In this document: piece after piece, positions 17,551 through 26,648 of the stretch
How the letters are laid out: each line of letters begins with the position of its first letter
Position numbering within the stretch: the first letter of the stretch is position 1
DNA from: Ferranicluibacter quercicola
GTDB taxonomy: Bacteria > Pseudomonadota > Alphaproteobacteria > Rhizobiales > Rhizobiaceae
Assembly: GCF_021168455.1 (NCBI RefSeq)
Contig: NZ_JAJOZR010000006.1
Span: forward strand, 186,001-250,000
DNA: 64,000 bases
Reading direction: 5' to 3'
Notes under the pieces: model-generated
The model's input: the letters and a program-made list of their open reading frames with translations, nothing else
The model's database searches: none
Told to the model about the DNA's origin: nothing
Translations under genes and position numbers: made by a program

Positions 17551-18797
17551 GCCAGAATCCCAACGACAAGGCCCCGGCGCTCGACCGCAGCGATGTGCGC
17601 GTCATTCATGCCGAGGGACTTTCAGGTGCCCTTCACACCCTCGTCGGCCGTGTCAAATCCGGCGATCTTGGCATGCTGCCGGTCGCCATCGGCCTGATCG
17701 TCATCTCCACGGTCTTCAGCGTCCTGAACCCGATTTTTCTCGCGCCGAACAACCTCGTCAATCTGCTGTTCGACTGCGCGACGGTCGGGATCATTTCGCT
17801 CGGCATCGTCTGCGTCCTCATCCTCGGCGAAATCGACCTTTCGGTCGGCTCCATAAGCGGTCTTGCCTCGGCCATCATCGGTGTTCTCTGGGTCAATTCC
17901 GGGCTGCCGCTGGTCGTCGCCATCGGTGCGGCCCTCGTCACGGGCGCGGTCGTCGGTGCGCTCTATGCCTTCATGTACAATCGCCTTGGTATGCCGAGCT
18001 TCGTCGCCACGCTTTCCGGCCTGCTCGCGCTTCTCGGCCTGCAGCTCTACATTCTCGGGCCGACCGGCAGCATCAATCTGCCCTATGCCTCGCCGCTCGT
18101 GCGCTTCGGTCAGATCCTCGTCATGCCCGGCTGGCTGTCGGCGCTGCTCGCGCTGTTGCCCGGCCTGGTCATGGTGATGGTCGGCCTGTCGGTGCGCAAG
18201 CGTCGGGAAGCCGTCAACCTGTCGTCCCAGCCCCTGAGCACGCTTTTCGTCAAGGCCGGCATTCTCACGATCGTGCTCGAGGCCATCGTCTCCTATCTCA
18301 ATCTCGGTCGCGGCGTGCCGTGGATGTTCGGCCTGTTCGTGGCGCTGGTCATGGTGCTGAACTACGGGCTGACGCGGACGCAGTGGGGCCGGTCCATGTT
18401 CGCCGTGGGCGGCAATCGGGAAGCCGCCCGGCGCTCCGGCATCAACGTGGGCCGCATCTACACCAGCGCCTTCGTGCTCTGCTCGACCCTCGGCGCCCTC
18501 GGCGGCATTCTCTCCGCCTCGCGCCTGGCATCGTCGAGCCAGCAGGCCGGCACCGGCGACGTCAACCTCAACGCCATAGCGGCAGCGGTCATCGGCGGCA
18601 CCAGCCTCTTCGGCGGACGCGGCAGCGCCTATTCCGCGCTTCTCGGCATCATCGTCATCCAGGCCATCTCCAACGGCCTGACCCTGCTCAACCTCAACTC
18701 GTCGCTGCGCTACATGATCACCGGCGCGGTGCTGGCCATCGCCGTCATCGTGGATTCGCTTGCCCGCCGCTCGCGCGTCAGCCATGGCCGAGCGTAA
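17547..18797 (+). CDS. ABC transporter permease (XylH/RbsC type)
   Basis: A 416-residue inner-membrane permease, long as in XylH (about 390-400), with roughly ten or more hydrophobic segments and the family stretch GEIDLSVGSISGL and GGTSLFGGRGS. It forms the translocation channel with the ATPase to which it is translationally coupled. The 125-bp gap to the dehydrogenase gene at 18923 holds no recognised gene. Confidence 0.92.
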   Translation: MSQNPNDKAPALDRSDVRVIHAEGLSGALHTLVGRVKSGDLGMLPVAIGLIVISTVFSVLNPIFLAPNNLVNLLFDCATVGIISLGIVCVLILGEIDLSVGSISGLASAIIGVLWVNSGLPLVVAIGAALVTGAVVGALYAFMYNRLGMPSFVATLSGLLALLGLQLYILGPTGSINLPYASPLVRFGQILVMPGWLSALLALLPGLVMVMVGLSVRKRREAVNLSSQPLSTLFVKAGILTIVLEAIVSYLNLGRGVPWMFGLFVALVMVLNYGLTRTQWGRSMFAVGGNREAARRSGINVGRIYTSAFVLCSTLGALGGILSASRLASSSQQAGTGDVNLNAIAAAVIGGTSLFGGRGSAYSALLGIIVIQAISNGLTLLNLNSSLRYMITGAVLAIAVIVDSLARRSRVSHGRA

Positions 18798-18922
18798 GGA
18801 GCTTTTCCAACCGGAGCGGAATTGTTTCGGCTTCTGTCACGGCTTCAAACAACAATTCAGGATGTTTCCTGCGAACCGGCGTTCACGGCAGATATTCTGA
18901 GAACATACTGGAGAGTTACATC

Positions 18923-19651
18923 ATGTCCGACCTCATGACCGGAAAAGTCGTCGCCATCACCGGCGCTGCCTCTGGCATTGGCCTTGCCTGTGCCCGCGCC
19001 CTCCTTGCCGAGGGTGCCACGGTCGTCCTCATCGACCGCGCCAAAGACAAGCTCGACACCCTCTGCGCCGAGCTTGGGAACCGTGCCAAGCCATTGGTCA
19101 TCGACCTCATGAACGGCGAGGAACTCTCGGGGATTTTGCCCCGGATCCTCGACCTTGCCGGAAGACTCGATGTCTTCCACGCCAATGCCGGCTCATATGT
19201 CGGTGGCGCGATTGCCGAGGGCGATCCGGATGCCTGGGACAGGATGCTGAACCTCAACATCAACGCCGCCTTTCGCTCGGTCCACGCGGTTCTGCCGCAC
19301 ATGATTGCCCAGAAGTCCGGCGACATCCTGTTCACGAGTTCGATCGCCGGTGTCGTGCCGGTGATCTGGGAGCCGATCTACACCGCATCGAAGTTCGCCG
19401 TTCAGGCCTTCGTCCATGCGACGCGCCGCCAGGTCGCGCCGCATGGCGTTCGCGTCGGTGCCGTCCTGCCCGGCCCGGTGGTCACGGCGCTTCTCGACGA
19501 CTGGCCGAAGGCCAAGATGGACGAGGCTCTGGCCAATGGCAGCCTGATGCAGCCGAAGGAGGTGGCCGATGCCGTGCTCTTTATGCTGACGCGGCCGCGC
19601 AACATCACCATCCGCGACCTCGTGATCCTCCCGAACAGCGTCGATCTCTGA
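18923..19651 (+). CDS. rbtD: Ribitol 2-dehydrogenase (SDR family)
   Basis: Oxidises ribitol to D-ribulose with NAD+. The 242-residue sequence is close, as recalled, to the classical Klebsiella ribitol dehydrogenase, notably in LNINAAFRSVHAVLPH, IAGVVPVIWEPIYTASKF and the C-terminal VILPNSVDL. SDR features: TGAASGIG (13-20), the HANAG motif (86-90) and the active site Ser140, Tyr153, Lys157. ATG at 18923 fits the homologue's N-terminus. With the kinase 47 bp downstream it gives the two-step route ribitol to D-ribulose to D-ribulose 5-phosphate. Confidence 0.88.
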   Translation: MSDLMTGKVVAITGAASGIGLACARALLAEGATVVLIDRAKDKLDTLCAELGNRAKPLVIDLMNGEELSGILPRILDLAGRLDVFHANAGSYVGGAIAEGDPDAWDRMLNLNINAAFRSVHAVLPHMIAQKSGDILFTSSIAGVVPVIWEPIYTASKFAVQAFVHATRRQVAPHGVRVGAVLPGPVVTALLDDWPKAKMDEALANGSLMQPKEVADAVLFMLTRPRNITIRDLVILPNSVDL

Positions 19652-19698
19652 TCGGCGTTTCATCTGCGACGCCCAGAGACAAAGCCAGAGACAAGGCC

Positions 19699-21336
19699 AT
19701 GATAGAAGACGATAGTGCCATCACGCAGCCATCCACCCGATATGTCATCGGCGTCGATGTGGGCACGGGCAGCGCGCGCGCCGGCGTCTTCAATTTCGAA
19801 GGCCAGATGCTGGGCGTCGCCAAGCGCGACATCACGCTGTTTCGCGATGCCGGCGGGATGGTCGAGCAGTCGAGCAGGGAGATCTGGTCGGCGGTCTGCG
19901 CTGTCGTGCGCAACGCCGTCGCCAATGCGGGCGTCGATCCGGCGCTGGTGATCGGCCTCGGCTTCGACGCGACATGCTCGCTGGTCGTGCTCGGGGAGGG
20001 AGGCGCCTCTCTTCCCGTGGGACCGTCGGAGGATCCAGGCCGGGATATCATCGTCTGGATGGATCATCGCGCCGTGGCGCAAGCCGCACGGATCAACGAT
20101 CTCGGCCATGACGTGCTTCGCTATGTCGGCGGGCGGATCTCGCCGGAGATGGAGACGCCGAAGCTTCTGTGGCTGCGGGAAAACCGGCGCGCCGTCTTCG
20201 ATGCGGCCTGGCAGTTCTTTGATCTTGCCGACTTTCTCACCTGGAAAGCGACGGCGAGCCTTGCCCGCTCCACCTGCACGGTCACCTGCAAATGGACCTA
20301 TCTCGCCCACGAGAAGCGATGGGACCCGAGCTATTTCCGCAAGATCGGCCTTGACGTGCTGGCAGAGGAAGGCTTTGCGCGGATCGGCACCGAGATCGTT
20401 GCGCCTGGCACGCCGCTCGGGCAGGGCCTGTCGGCGGATGCTGCCCTTGCCATGGGCCTCAACCCGGGGACAGCCGTTGCGGCGGGAATGATCGATGCGC
20501 ATGCGGGCGGCATCGGCACCGTCGGGATCGACGGGGGCCCAAGCGCCAATCTCGGCTATGTCTTCGGAACCTCGTCCTGCACCATGACCTCGACGGCAGA
20601 GCCGGTCTTCGTCCCCGGCGTATGGGGCCCATATTTCTCCGCAATGGTGCCCGGAATGTGGTTGAACGAGGGCGGACAAAGCGCGGCCGGCTCTGCTGTC
20701 GATCATCTCCTGGCGCTCCATCCCGCAGCCGCAGCGGCGAGACGGGAAGCGGCGGCAGCCGGTCTCTCCCTGCCGGTGTTCCTGGCAAACGCGGCCGCCA
20801 CCCGTGCGGCCTCGGCGTCGGAAGCCGTGCGGCTTGCGACCGGCCTGCATGTCGTGCCGGAATTCCTTGGCAATCGCGCGCCGTTTGCCGATCCTCATGC
20901 CCGCGCCGTCATCGTTGGGCTCGGCATGGACACGGACGCCGACAGCCTCGTTGCGCTCTATGTGGCCGGCCTGTGCGGTATCGGCTACGGTCTGCGCCAG
21001 ATCATCGACACGCAGACGCAACCCGGCGCCCCTGTGGAGCGCGTCGTGATCAGCGGTGGCGCGGGCCAGCATGATCTGGTCCGCCAGATCCTCGCCGACG
21101 CCTGCGGCAAGCCGGTCGTCGCGACCCGCTCGGAAGAACCGGTCCTGCTCGGCTCGGCGATCCTTGGTGCCGTCGCGAGCGGCATATTCGCCGAGACCGG
21201 AGCGGCCATGCGCGCGCTCAGCCACGCAGATCGAACATACGCACCCACCGAAGGCGAGATCGCGGCCATTCATCGACGCCGCTATGGAGCCTTCAAGACG
21301 CTACAGGAACAGGCGCGCACGGTGAGAGAGATCTGA
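19699..21336 (+). CDS. rbtK: FGGY family pentulose kinase, probable D-ribulokinase
   Basis: A 545-residue FGGY carbohydrate kinase. N-terminal phosphate loop GVDVGTGSARAGVF, WMDHRA, catalytic aspartate region GMIDAHAGGIG, and C-terminal adenosine-binding VISGGAGQHDLVRQI. Length and sequence style match the ribulokinase/YDCK group rather than xylulokinase or glycerol kinase. Placed after ribitol dehydrogenase, it should phosphorylate D-ribulose to D-ribulose 5-phosphate. It is the last gene of the ribitol operon. The gene symbol is assigned by role and context. Confidence 0.85.
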   Translation: MIEDDSAITQPSTRYVIGVDVGTGSARAGVFNFEGQMLGVAKRDITLFRDAGGMVEQSSREIWSAVCAVVRNAVANAGVDPALVIGLGFDATCSLVVLGEGGASLPVGPSEDPGRDIIVWMDHRAVAQAARINDLGHDVLRYVGGRISPEMETPKLLWLRENRRAVFDAAWQFFDLADFLTWKATASLARSTCTVTCKWTYLAHEKRWDPSYFRKIGLDVLAEEGFARIGTEIVAPGTPLGQGLSADAALAMGLNPGTAVAAGMIDAHAGGIGTVGIDGGPSANLGYVFGTSSCTMTSTAEPVFVPGVWGPYFSAMVPGMWLNEGGQSAAGSAVDHLLALHPAAAAARREAAAAGLSLPVFLANAAATRAASASEAVRLATGLHVVPEFLGNRAPFADPHARAVIVGLGMDTDADSLVALYVAGLCGIGYGLRQIIDTQTQPGAPVERVVISGGAGQHDLVRQILADACGKPVVATRSEEPVLLGSAILGAVASGIFAETGAAMRALSHADRTYAPTEGEIAAIHRRRYGAFKTLQEQARTVREI

Positions 21337-22192
21337 GACAGGCGATGCAGACATTCGCGTTAAACGCCTGGGTGACCGGCGGCTCTGGAAGACGCGGAAA
21401 CAACCGTCAAGTCTTCCAAAGCCTTAATGCGGCATTTATTATGAAGCACGTCAGTCAGATCGCGAGAAAAATTATGAAATCTTAGATAAACTCTTAGCCT
21501 CGGTCCCGTCGCGCGATGCTGGCCCTCTCGCAATTATCTCTAGCCAGTTGACTAAAGCGCTGAAGCCAGCTGCGTTAATTCTGCAAATGCGGCTCGCACC
21601 ATTTTTCTCGAAAGAAACCAAGTTCCCTGCAAGAAGCACCTGAAGGTGCTGCGAAACAGCTGGTCTGCTGATTGGTAGGCCTACCGCTAGCTGGCCGACG
21701 GTTAGTGGAGACGCTTGAAGCCTTTCCAAAAGGTGTTGGCGCACGGGTGTTGATTATCACTCCGATTTAGACCACATTTTCATTTCGGAGGGATCCGCCT
21801 GCGCTACGAGAAAATGTTGGCGATCAACACTTTAGTTTCAGTTAGGCGGTTTACCGCGAAATGAAAAAACGGGTCAAATCCAGCTGAAATCCAACACGCA
21901 GGCGTCTTTTTAAAGGTAATCAAACCCAGAAGGTACGGCAGTATGTTCTCTACGACCCAATCCGGCGCGACGGGCGCAATACGGACATCGCAGTAGGTCG
22001 AAATCTTCTTCTGAAAATGGAGTTTGGAAAGGTCTTCGTTTGGTATGTGTCATTCCGCAGTTTCTCGGGGCCTCAGGCCGAGGGCGTGCGGAATTAGGGG
22101 CAGACAGTTAAAAATCCGTGAAGCTGGCGAGCGCGACACGGTAAGCGAGAGAAGTCGTCGGGCACTCTCGGCAGTTCAAGGATGGCGCCTGC
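21337..22192. other. AT-richer intergenic region, start of plasticity zone
   Basis: This 856-bp stretch separates the ribitol operon from the toxin-antitoxin pair. Base composition becomes visibly richer in A/T than the flanking operons. Apart from the ArsR-like reading frame at 21472-21744, nothing coding was recognised; the other open frames here lack family features or ribosome-binding sites. Confidence 0.5.
21472..21744 (-). CDS. ArsR-type HTH protein, probably N-terminally truncated
   Basis: A 90-residue frame starting with GTG. The stretch VGQLAVGLPISRPAVSQHLQ is a good ArsR-family winged-helix recognition region, followed by a wing-like SFEKNGASRICRIN and the ALVNWLE helix. Typical family members have about 20 more N-terminal residues (a LADPTRR-like motif), but here an in-frame TAA lies four codons upstream of the GTG. 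It is therefore either a short regulator or a remnant, standing alone in an AT-rich region. No effector-binding cysteines are visible. Confidence 0.4.
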   Translation of the reverse strand: MRQHLLERLQASPLTVGQLAVGLPISRPAVSQHLQVLLAGNLVSFEKNGASRICRINAAGFSALVNWLEIIARGPASRDGTEAKSLSKIS

Positions 22193-22771
22193 TCACTTCA
22201 ATCCGGCTATGTTCCGGCGAAGTACCCCTGAAAACTTCTTCAACCCGCCTTGATCAAGCGCGTCGACGAACGCCTCAACCGATGGGATTGTCTTACGCAG
22301 ATTATGCCTCGCACTTCGGACGCTGGAGATTAGCGCTTCCGCAAACGCCGCATGGAGATCGGTAAGAAAATCATCTGGCGACTTGCTGGTCACACCATGT
22401 GCGAGAAGGATTTTTGCGGGAAAGTCCTTAAGGTTCCAGGTAACGATGATGGAGGCTTTGCCGGCAATGGCTGCCGCGAGGACATGTCGATCGTCGGGAT
22501 CCGGTAGGGTGAGATCCGCAATAAATAGGCGATGGTCTTTCACAACTGCCTCTGGGATGACAGCGTTCATCCGGTCGCGCGTGGCTTCCAGGCGTTCGAT
22601 TGACAAGCCTGGTGTGTTGGCGGCGAGATTGCGCATCCACTCATCATGTATATCGTCGGTCCAGCGCGCCTCGACGAGACCGTCGAAGGCGCACTGGATC
22701 AGAATGTTGCGCAGGTGGAAGGGGTAGAGGACGCAGGCATCATAGACCGCGACGGGCGGATTAGAGGCCAT
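22193..22771 (-). CDS. PIN-domain ribonuclease toxin (VapC-like)
   Basis: A 192-residue PIN-domain protein. The usual acidic quartet is visible: Asp11 in VYDACVLYP, Glu44 in IHDEW, Asp94 in PDPDDRH and Asp116 in NLKDFP. Such proteins are Mg-dependent RNases acting as toxins. Its start overlaps by 11 bp the end of the upstream HTH gene, the classical antitoxin-toxin layout. The protein is longer than minimal VapC (about 130) because of a C-terminal helical extension. Confidence 0.85.
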   Translation of the reverse strand: MASNPPVAVYDACVLYPFHLRNILIQCAFDGLVEARWTDDIHDEWMRNLAANTPGLSIERLEATRDRMNAVIPEAVVKDHRLFIADLTLPDPDDRHVLAAAIAGKASIIVTWNLKDFPAKILLAHGVTSKSPDDFLTDLHAAFAEALISSVRSARHNLRKTIPSVEAFVDALDQGGLKKFSGVLRRNIAGLK

Positions 22772-23207
22772 AGGTCTCGATCAGGTCCTCTGTGTCCTCG
22801 GCTAGCGCTTCCATCGCCGTTTGTCGTTTGTCAAGCTTCGACTTCAACGCGAGCACGTCCTTAAGGAGGGCGCGGCGGTGTTTGCCGACGTAGCGGAATG
22901 GCAGCTCACCCCGGTCCATGCGCAAGACGACGAGCGGGCGGGAGATGCCAAGAATTGCTGAAGCTTCGCTCGGGCTTAGTTCCTGGTCCTCGGCCAGCAC
23001 TGCGACACCCTCTCCGCGCAGCATGTGCGCTAGAAGAGCTTCAACAGCCGCGGCGGCTGAGGGCGGGATCGGGAGCATCTGCTGTTTGCCACCTGCATCA
23101 CGAACGTGGAGTTCCAGCCTGTCGCCGGCAACCAGCTTTGGTAATGGCGTTGCTATTTTTCGGTCGCGATCTGAAAGTCTGGCGAAATGAACAATCTGGC
23201 TGGCCAT
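22761..23207 (-). CDS. HTH (excisionase-type) antitoxin of the PIN toxin
   Basis: A 148-residue protein. The C-terminal half (about residues 77-122) is a MerR/excisionase-like DNA-binding domain, with LSPSEASAILGISRPLV and a wing-like ELPFRYVGKHRR. The N-terminal half contains an alanine-rich helix. It is the first gene of a two-gene minus-strand operon with the PIN toxin, so an autoregulating, toxin-neutralising role is likely. The ATG at 23207 follows GGAGATATCGTC. Confidence 0.8.
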   Translation of the reverse strand: MASQIVHFARLSDRDRKIATPLPKLVAGDRLELHVRDAGGKQQMLPIPPSAAAAVEALLAHMLRGEGVAVLAEDQELSPSEASAILGISRPLVVLRMDRGELPFRYVGKHRRALLKDVLALKSKLDKRQTAMEALAEDTEDLIETYGL

Positions 23208-23417
23208 GACGATATCTCCTTAGCCGTCAGTATAGCGAACAAGGCCTCTAACTGCAATAACTGAAAGTGTGGGTTGGTTGTAATGGTGGTATGGAGGGGC
23301 CGTTCTTCGGAACGCTGGTTCGATTCCCATCAAGAGCATAAGGCAGAAATTCCTGGCGTTAGTCTGTATCGGGCAACCGATAGAAACGGCCTTAGACCGG
23401 AACGAGAGGCGTTTGCT

Positions 23418-23756
23418 TCATTTGACCGCCGACAGCACGCTCTGCTCTAGCTGTTGCAGACTGAAGGGATTCGCCAAGATCTCGATGCTCATTAGGCACG
23501 AGAGTCGCGCAGCGACGACGGCCCCGGTTGCTGTCCCAGCAGAGCCCGTTACCGTAAGCCCTGGTGTCGCCGCCGTCCTGAAGACGCTCGAAGACATCTT
23601 CAATCCCCCGCCAGCGCGACCTCAGAGGGTCACCAAAGACTTCAGTCCATATCAGACAGGAATGACCTGTTGAAGGGCGACGGCCAAAGCGCTGATCGCG
23701 ACAGGCTTGCGCACGACCGGCACACTAGCAAAGCAATCCGGAATGCTCACGCTGTC
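23418..23756 (-). pseudogene. Degenerate response-regulator receiver remnants
   Basis: Two minus-strand fragments resemble the C-terminal ends of receiver (REC) domains. 23655-23756 encodes VPVVRKPVAISALAVALQQV, with the conserved Lys-Pro, and a stop. 23418-23603 encodes a stretch ending with IEILANPFSLQQLEQSV, where the usual KPF is NPF. No phosphoacceptor part survives and the two pieces are in broken frame. This looks like the tail of a tandem-receiver hybrid histidine kinase truncated by insertion of the transposase fragment at about 23757. Confidence 0.4.
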
Positions 23757-24578
23757 GCGGTATCCCGCCTGATCCATGATGAGGATGGCGTGCGCGTTCT
23801 CGTCGACATGGCGGGAGATTTCGGCCAGATGCCGTGTTATCGCGTAGGTGTCGCACCACGGCATGACCAACGCTGCTGCCTTGCCGAGCTTCGGACAAAT
23901 CGCCCCGAAGATGTAGGCCGACTTTGTGCGCTGATCATGCGGCGCTGAAGGCCGCGTTCCGCGCCTGGCCCAACGGCGCGTGATTTTTGTTCTTCTGGCC
24001 GATCCGAGCCTCGTCCTGGAACCAAATCTCTACTTGTTTTCCTCGGGCGGCTCCGGCGGCAATTTCTGCCACAGCGGCGGGGAAGTTTTTTCAAATTCTT
24101 CAATCGCTTGGCTATTCTGTGCATGATGCTTCGGCCGGGCCGTGAGCTTGCGATAGCCCATCGCATGCAGTTCGCGCCCAAGCGTCTGACGGCTCACTAA
24201 GATGCGGTGCTCCTGCCAAAGCCACTGCATCAGATCGACGAGCCTCCAGCGCACCACGCCATCGAGATAGGGAACGGGACCTTTCTCGACCGCCTCAACG
24301 AGCGCCTTGCGCTGCTTATCGTTCAGCAACGGCTCTCGACCCTTGGCCTTTCCGGTCTTCAGGCCAGCTGGACCGTGCCGGTTGAAGCGCTCAACCCAAT
24401 CGCGGATGATCTGCAAACCGACCCCACTGATTCATGCGGCAAGGCTCCGAGAGCCGTCTTCGTAGATCACCGACAAAGCAAGCAATCGGCGGGACCAGTC
24501 CGCGTCCCGGCTCTTTCTGGCAAGCTGACGCAGGTCATCAGCCGTGTAGTCCTGACGGATATTGAGGGCCTTTCCCAT
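23757..24578 (-). pseudogene. IS630-family transposase, broken
   Basis: Conceptual product starts at the ATG at 24576-24578 (MGKALNIRQDYTADDLR) and includes the HTH and RWRLVDLMQWL, the IWFQDEARIGQ aspartate and the IFGAICP and AILIMDQAGY regions of IS630-type DDE transposases. It is interrupted by an in-frame TGA at about codon 47 (probably CGA to TGA), a frame change at a run of six A on the coding strand near 24086-24091 (possibly programmed -1 slippage in the original element), and a further 1-nt frame change in an A5 run near 23990. The catalytic C-terminus is missing, being fused to receiver-domain sequence. Confidence 0.8.
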
Positions 24579-24894
24579 GGCGAAATCTCCTTCCGCCATG
24601 TTGAATCATGATTTGCCCGAAAACGGAATCCCGTGAGTCAGTTTCAACGGGCCTTGGTATTAGAGGTTCCACGACCTCCCAAGACTTGAAATGCACGCCC
24701 CCTTGCCTTTAATGGTGGCTTCGTCCGCTATCATCTCAATACTCACTAGACGTTCTTTCCGCCGAGAAATCCGGCGATAACATCCGTTGCCAACTTCAGC
24801 CCAGAAATGCCGCGTACCGGCGCACTGTAGCAAGAATGCCATATGTGTGCTTGCTCGTATCACGGGGTTCTAGAAACATACGCAAACGCAGGTT
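24579..24894. other. Intergenic region, no recognised gene
   Basis: A 316-bp AT-richer stretch between the broken transposase and the glycosyltransferase-like gene. A 67-codon minus-strand frame (24660-24863) matches no family I recognise and lacks a convincing ribosome-binding site. The outer end of the IS630 element probably lies near 24600-24650, but the terminal repeat could not be paired because the other end is lost. Confidence 0.4.
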
Positions 24895-25911
24895 TCAAAC
24901 CCCTCCAGTTTCAAGGCCGTTCATTCGATCGCAGTGATAGAGGATCGAGCATTCTGGGAAACAAGCTTGAAGTGCTGCGGGGCTATTTAAAGATGAAACC
25001 AAAGTTGCCCAAGCGGGACTGAAGCCGGTGGAATGACTCAGAATCGAAAGCTGTTCAACGCTTAACCATTCAGGGAGATGTGCAATCCCGGAAGTGCCGT
25101 AGCTTAGAATCTGAGTGTCGCAATAGAGGGCGCGGAAATAGGTAAAGACGACGTTATCGAAAGCGTGCCAACCAAGGGCTTCATAAAAGCCTTTCTGGCC
25201 GCTGTGAACTTCTCCCATGTAACTGAAGAACCGCTGAAGGTCGTCCAGCCTGTAGCACGGAGGGTCAAGAAACCACGTGTATATCTTTTCCCAGCCAGAT
25301 GCCCGCACCCTTGCTTGATCATGGTCCGAGAATAGCTGAAGCGATTGTTCGTTAATTTTTGGATATGCGAGGGCGTCGAGCTCTGCGACAAGGGTCGCTC
25401 CCCACTGAACGTTCAAATCGTAAGCAGCTGCGACTTTACCGACGAAGCTATCCAGGTCGAAAGTAGGAAGACACAGGATGTCGCAGTCCATTACAATCGA
25501 ATACTCAAACCTTTGTATGGAAGCCCAGTGCAACGCTAAAAACTTTTTTCGGTTAATGATTGCTGGCCCTGCATTTTCCAGCGTTTTGTGGACCTCCTCT
25601 TGACCAAAGCAGAAGCGGGCTTGATGCTCGACGTTGATCAGTTCAACCAATCCGCCGAGTTTCAGTGACTCTAATGTGCGGGCAAAGAAACCGACATCCA
25701 GATGGTTTGAGCAGGCTAAGACTACCCTTGTCTCTGATTTGTGATGAAATAGACGTAGACTGTTGAGGAACGAAATCGCCCAGAATATTTTTGGTGGATG
25801 TACGGGGATGATAATGGCGTTCAAGGGAGTTCCAAGGGCGTTGATGTTTGATGGAACGAGCCTAGGACATGAACCTTGCGCGACTATGTTCGACGTGGCC
25901 GGGCGCTCCAC
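24895..25911 (-). CDS. Putative glycosyltransferase (GT-A-like), orphan
   Basis: A 338-residue protein without signal peptide. The core from about residue 30 (LNAIIIPVHPPKI, then FLNSLRLF and TRVVLACSN) has the nucleotide-sugar-binding alternation of GT-A folds, and YSIVMDCDILCL carries a DxD-like motif followed by a hydrophobic strand, as in GT8-like or capsule-type transferases. Codon use is noticeably more A/T-rich than in the surrounding operons, pointing to transfer. It lies alone between IS remnants. The N-terminal start is uncertain. No specific family assignment is claimed. Confidence 0.6.
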   Translation of the reverse strand: MERPATSNIVAQGSCPRLVPSNINALGTPLNAIIIPVHPPKIFWAISFLNSLRLFHHKSETRVVLACSNHLDVGFFARTLESLKLGGLVELINVEHQARFCFGQEEVHKTLENAGPAIINRKKFLALHWASIQRFEYSIVMDCDILCLPTFDLDSFVGKVAAAYDLNVQWGATLVAELDALAYPKINEQSLQLFSDHDQARVRASGWEKIYTWFLDPPCYRLDDLQRFFSYMGEVHSGQKGFYEALGWHAFDNVVFTYFRALYCDTQILSYGTSGIAHLPEWLSVEQLSILSHSTGFSPAWATLVSSLNSPAALQACFPECSILYHCDRMNGLETGGV

Positions 25912-26291
25912 GCCTCTTTTGAGTCTGATGGGGTGGGCCCACTCTACGTTGTGCTGCTGAACCGTGTCGGGTTTGCCGGAGGCTCCATGTGTGGATGCCC
26001 CGGTTCATGCAAGCGGTTTTCGAACATTTCCAGCATGTGATCGGGTGCGGTCATTTGTCAGGCCCGTTCGCGCGACATAAGATGCAGCCGCTGACCGTCA
26101 TGGAGATACGCGAATCAGGCGCAAATCAAATTAACGAGTCTTTCCACTCTTGGAGCCTCGGTGCATTTCCTGATCCCGATCGAACCGATCATTTGCCCTT
26201 GATGTTCAAGGTCTCCTCACATGCCCGCCTATCCAGTCCTATAGCTGCGCGATCGATTGATCAGACAGCTACGACTGGATTCCGGTAATCT
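25912..26291. other. Intergenic region with IS-end-like sequence
   Basis: No convincing gene. Positions 25958-25986 (TGAACCGTGTCGGG followed by TTTGCCGGAGGCT) resemble terminal repeats of insertion sequences common in rhizobia, but no partner repeat was found. A plus-strand frame at 25989-26288 has no recognisable family. The region appears to be insertion-sequence debris. Confidence 0.35.
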
Positions 26292-26645
26292 TCATTCTTT
26301 CGTCAACATGGCCCAGATCGAGCGTGCCATCTTGTTCGCCAGCGCCATCGCGACGAGCATTTTGGGCTTCCGTTGTATCATTCTGTGCAACCAAGATCCA
26401 GTTTGTGCTCCTCGGCGCGAGGCCCATTAGATGACAGCCATAGCGCCAATGATCAGCAGCCTGCAAATGTCTCGTTGCCCCATCTTTGATGTTCGACCAA
26501 GTCGTTGCTTCCCTCCGGTCGAGTGCTGGACAGGGACCAACCCCAACCAAGCCGCAAAGTCACGACCGCGTTTGAAGGTCTTTAGTGGTGGAGCAAAGGC
26601 CTCTACTGCCATAGCGGTTATCGGTCCGACACTTGGCATGGTCTG
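26292..26645 (-). pseudogene. IS110-family transposase, C-terminal remnant
   Basis: The minus strand encodes the C-terminal transposase_20 region of IS110/IS116/IS902 elements: MPSVGPITAMAVEAF, then FAAWLGLVPVQHSTGGKQRLG and SKMGQRDICRLL. After MAVI the frame stops at about 26427 and the family's C-terminus (ALANKMARSIWAML) continues in another frame to a TGA at 26292-26294. The N-terminal DEDD catalytic half is absent, so the copy is dead. The fragment abuts a HigA-tail remnant on the opposite strand. Confidence 0.75.
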
Positions 26646-26648
26646 AGC

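Noticed and set aside
23280..23340. tRNA-like T-loop (GGTTCGATTCC) near 23325
   Set aside because: The flanking bases do not form the 5-bp T stem and no acceptor, D or anticodon arms were found, so a tRNA or tRNA-fragment attachment site is not supported.
24660..24863. 67-codon minus-strand frame
   Set aside because: No recognisable family, no ribosome-binding site, and insertion-sequence debris around it.
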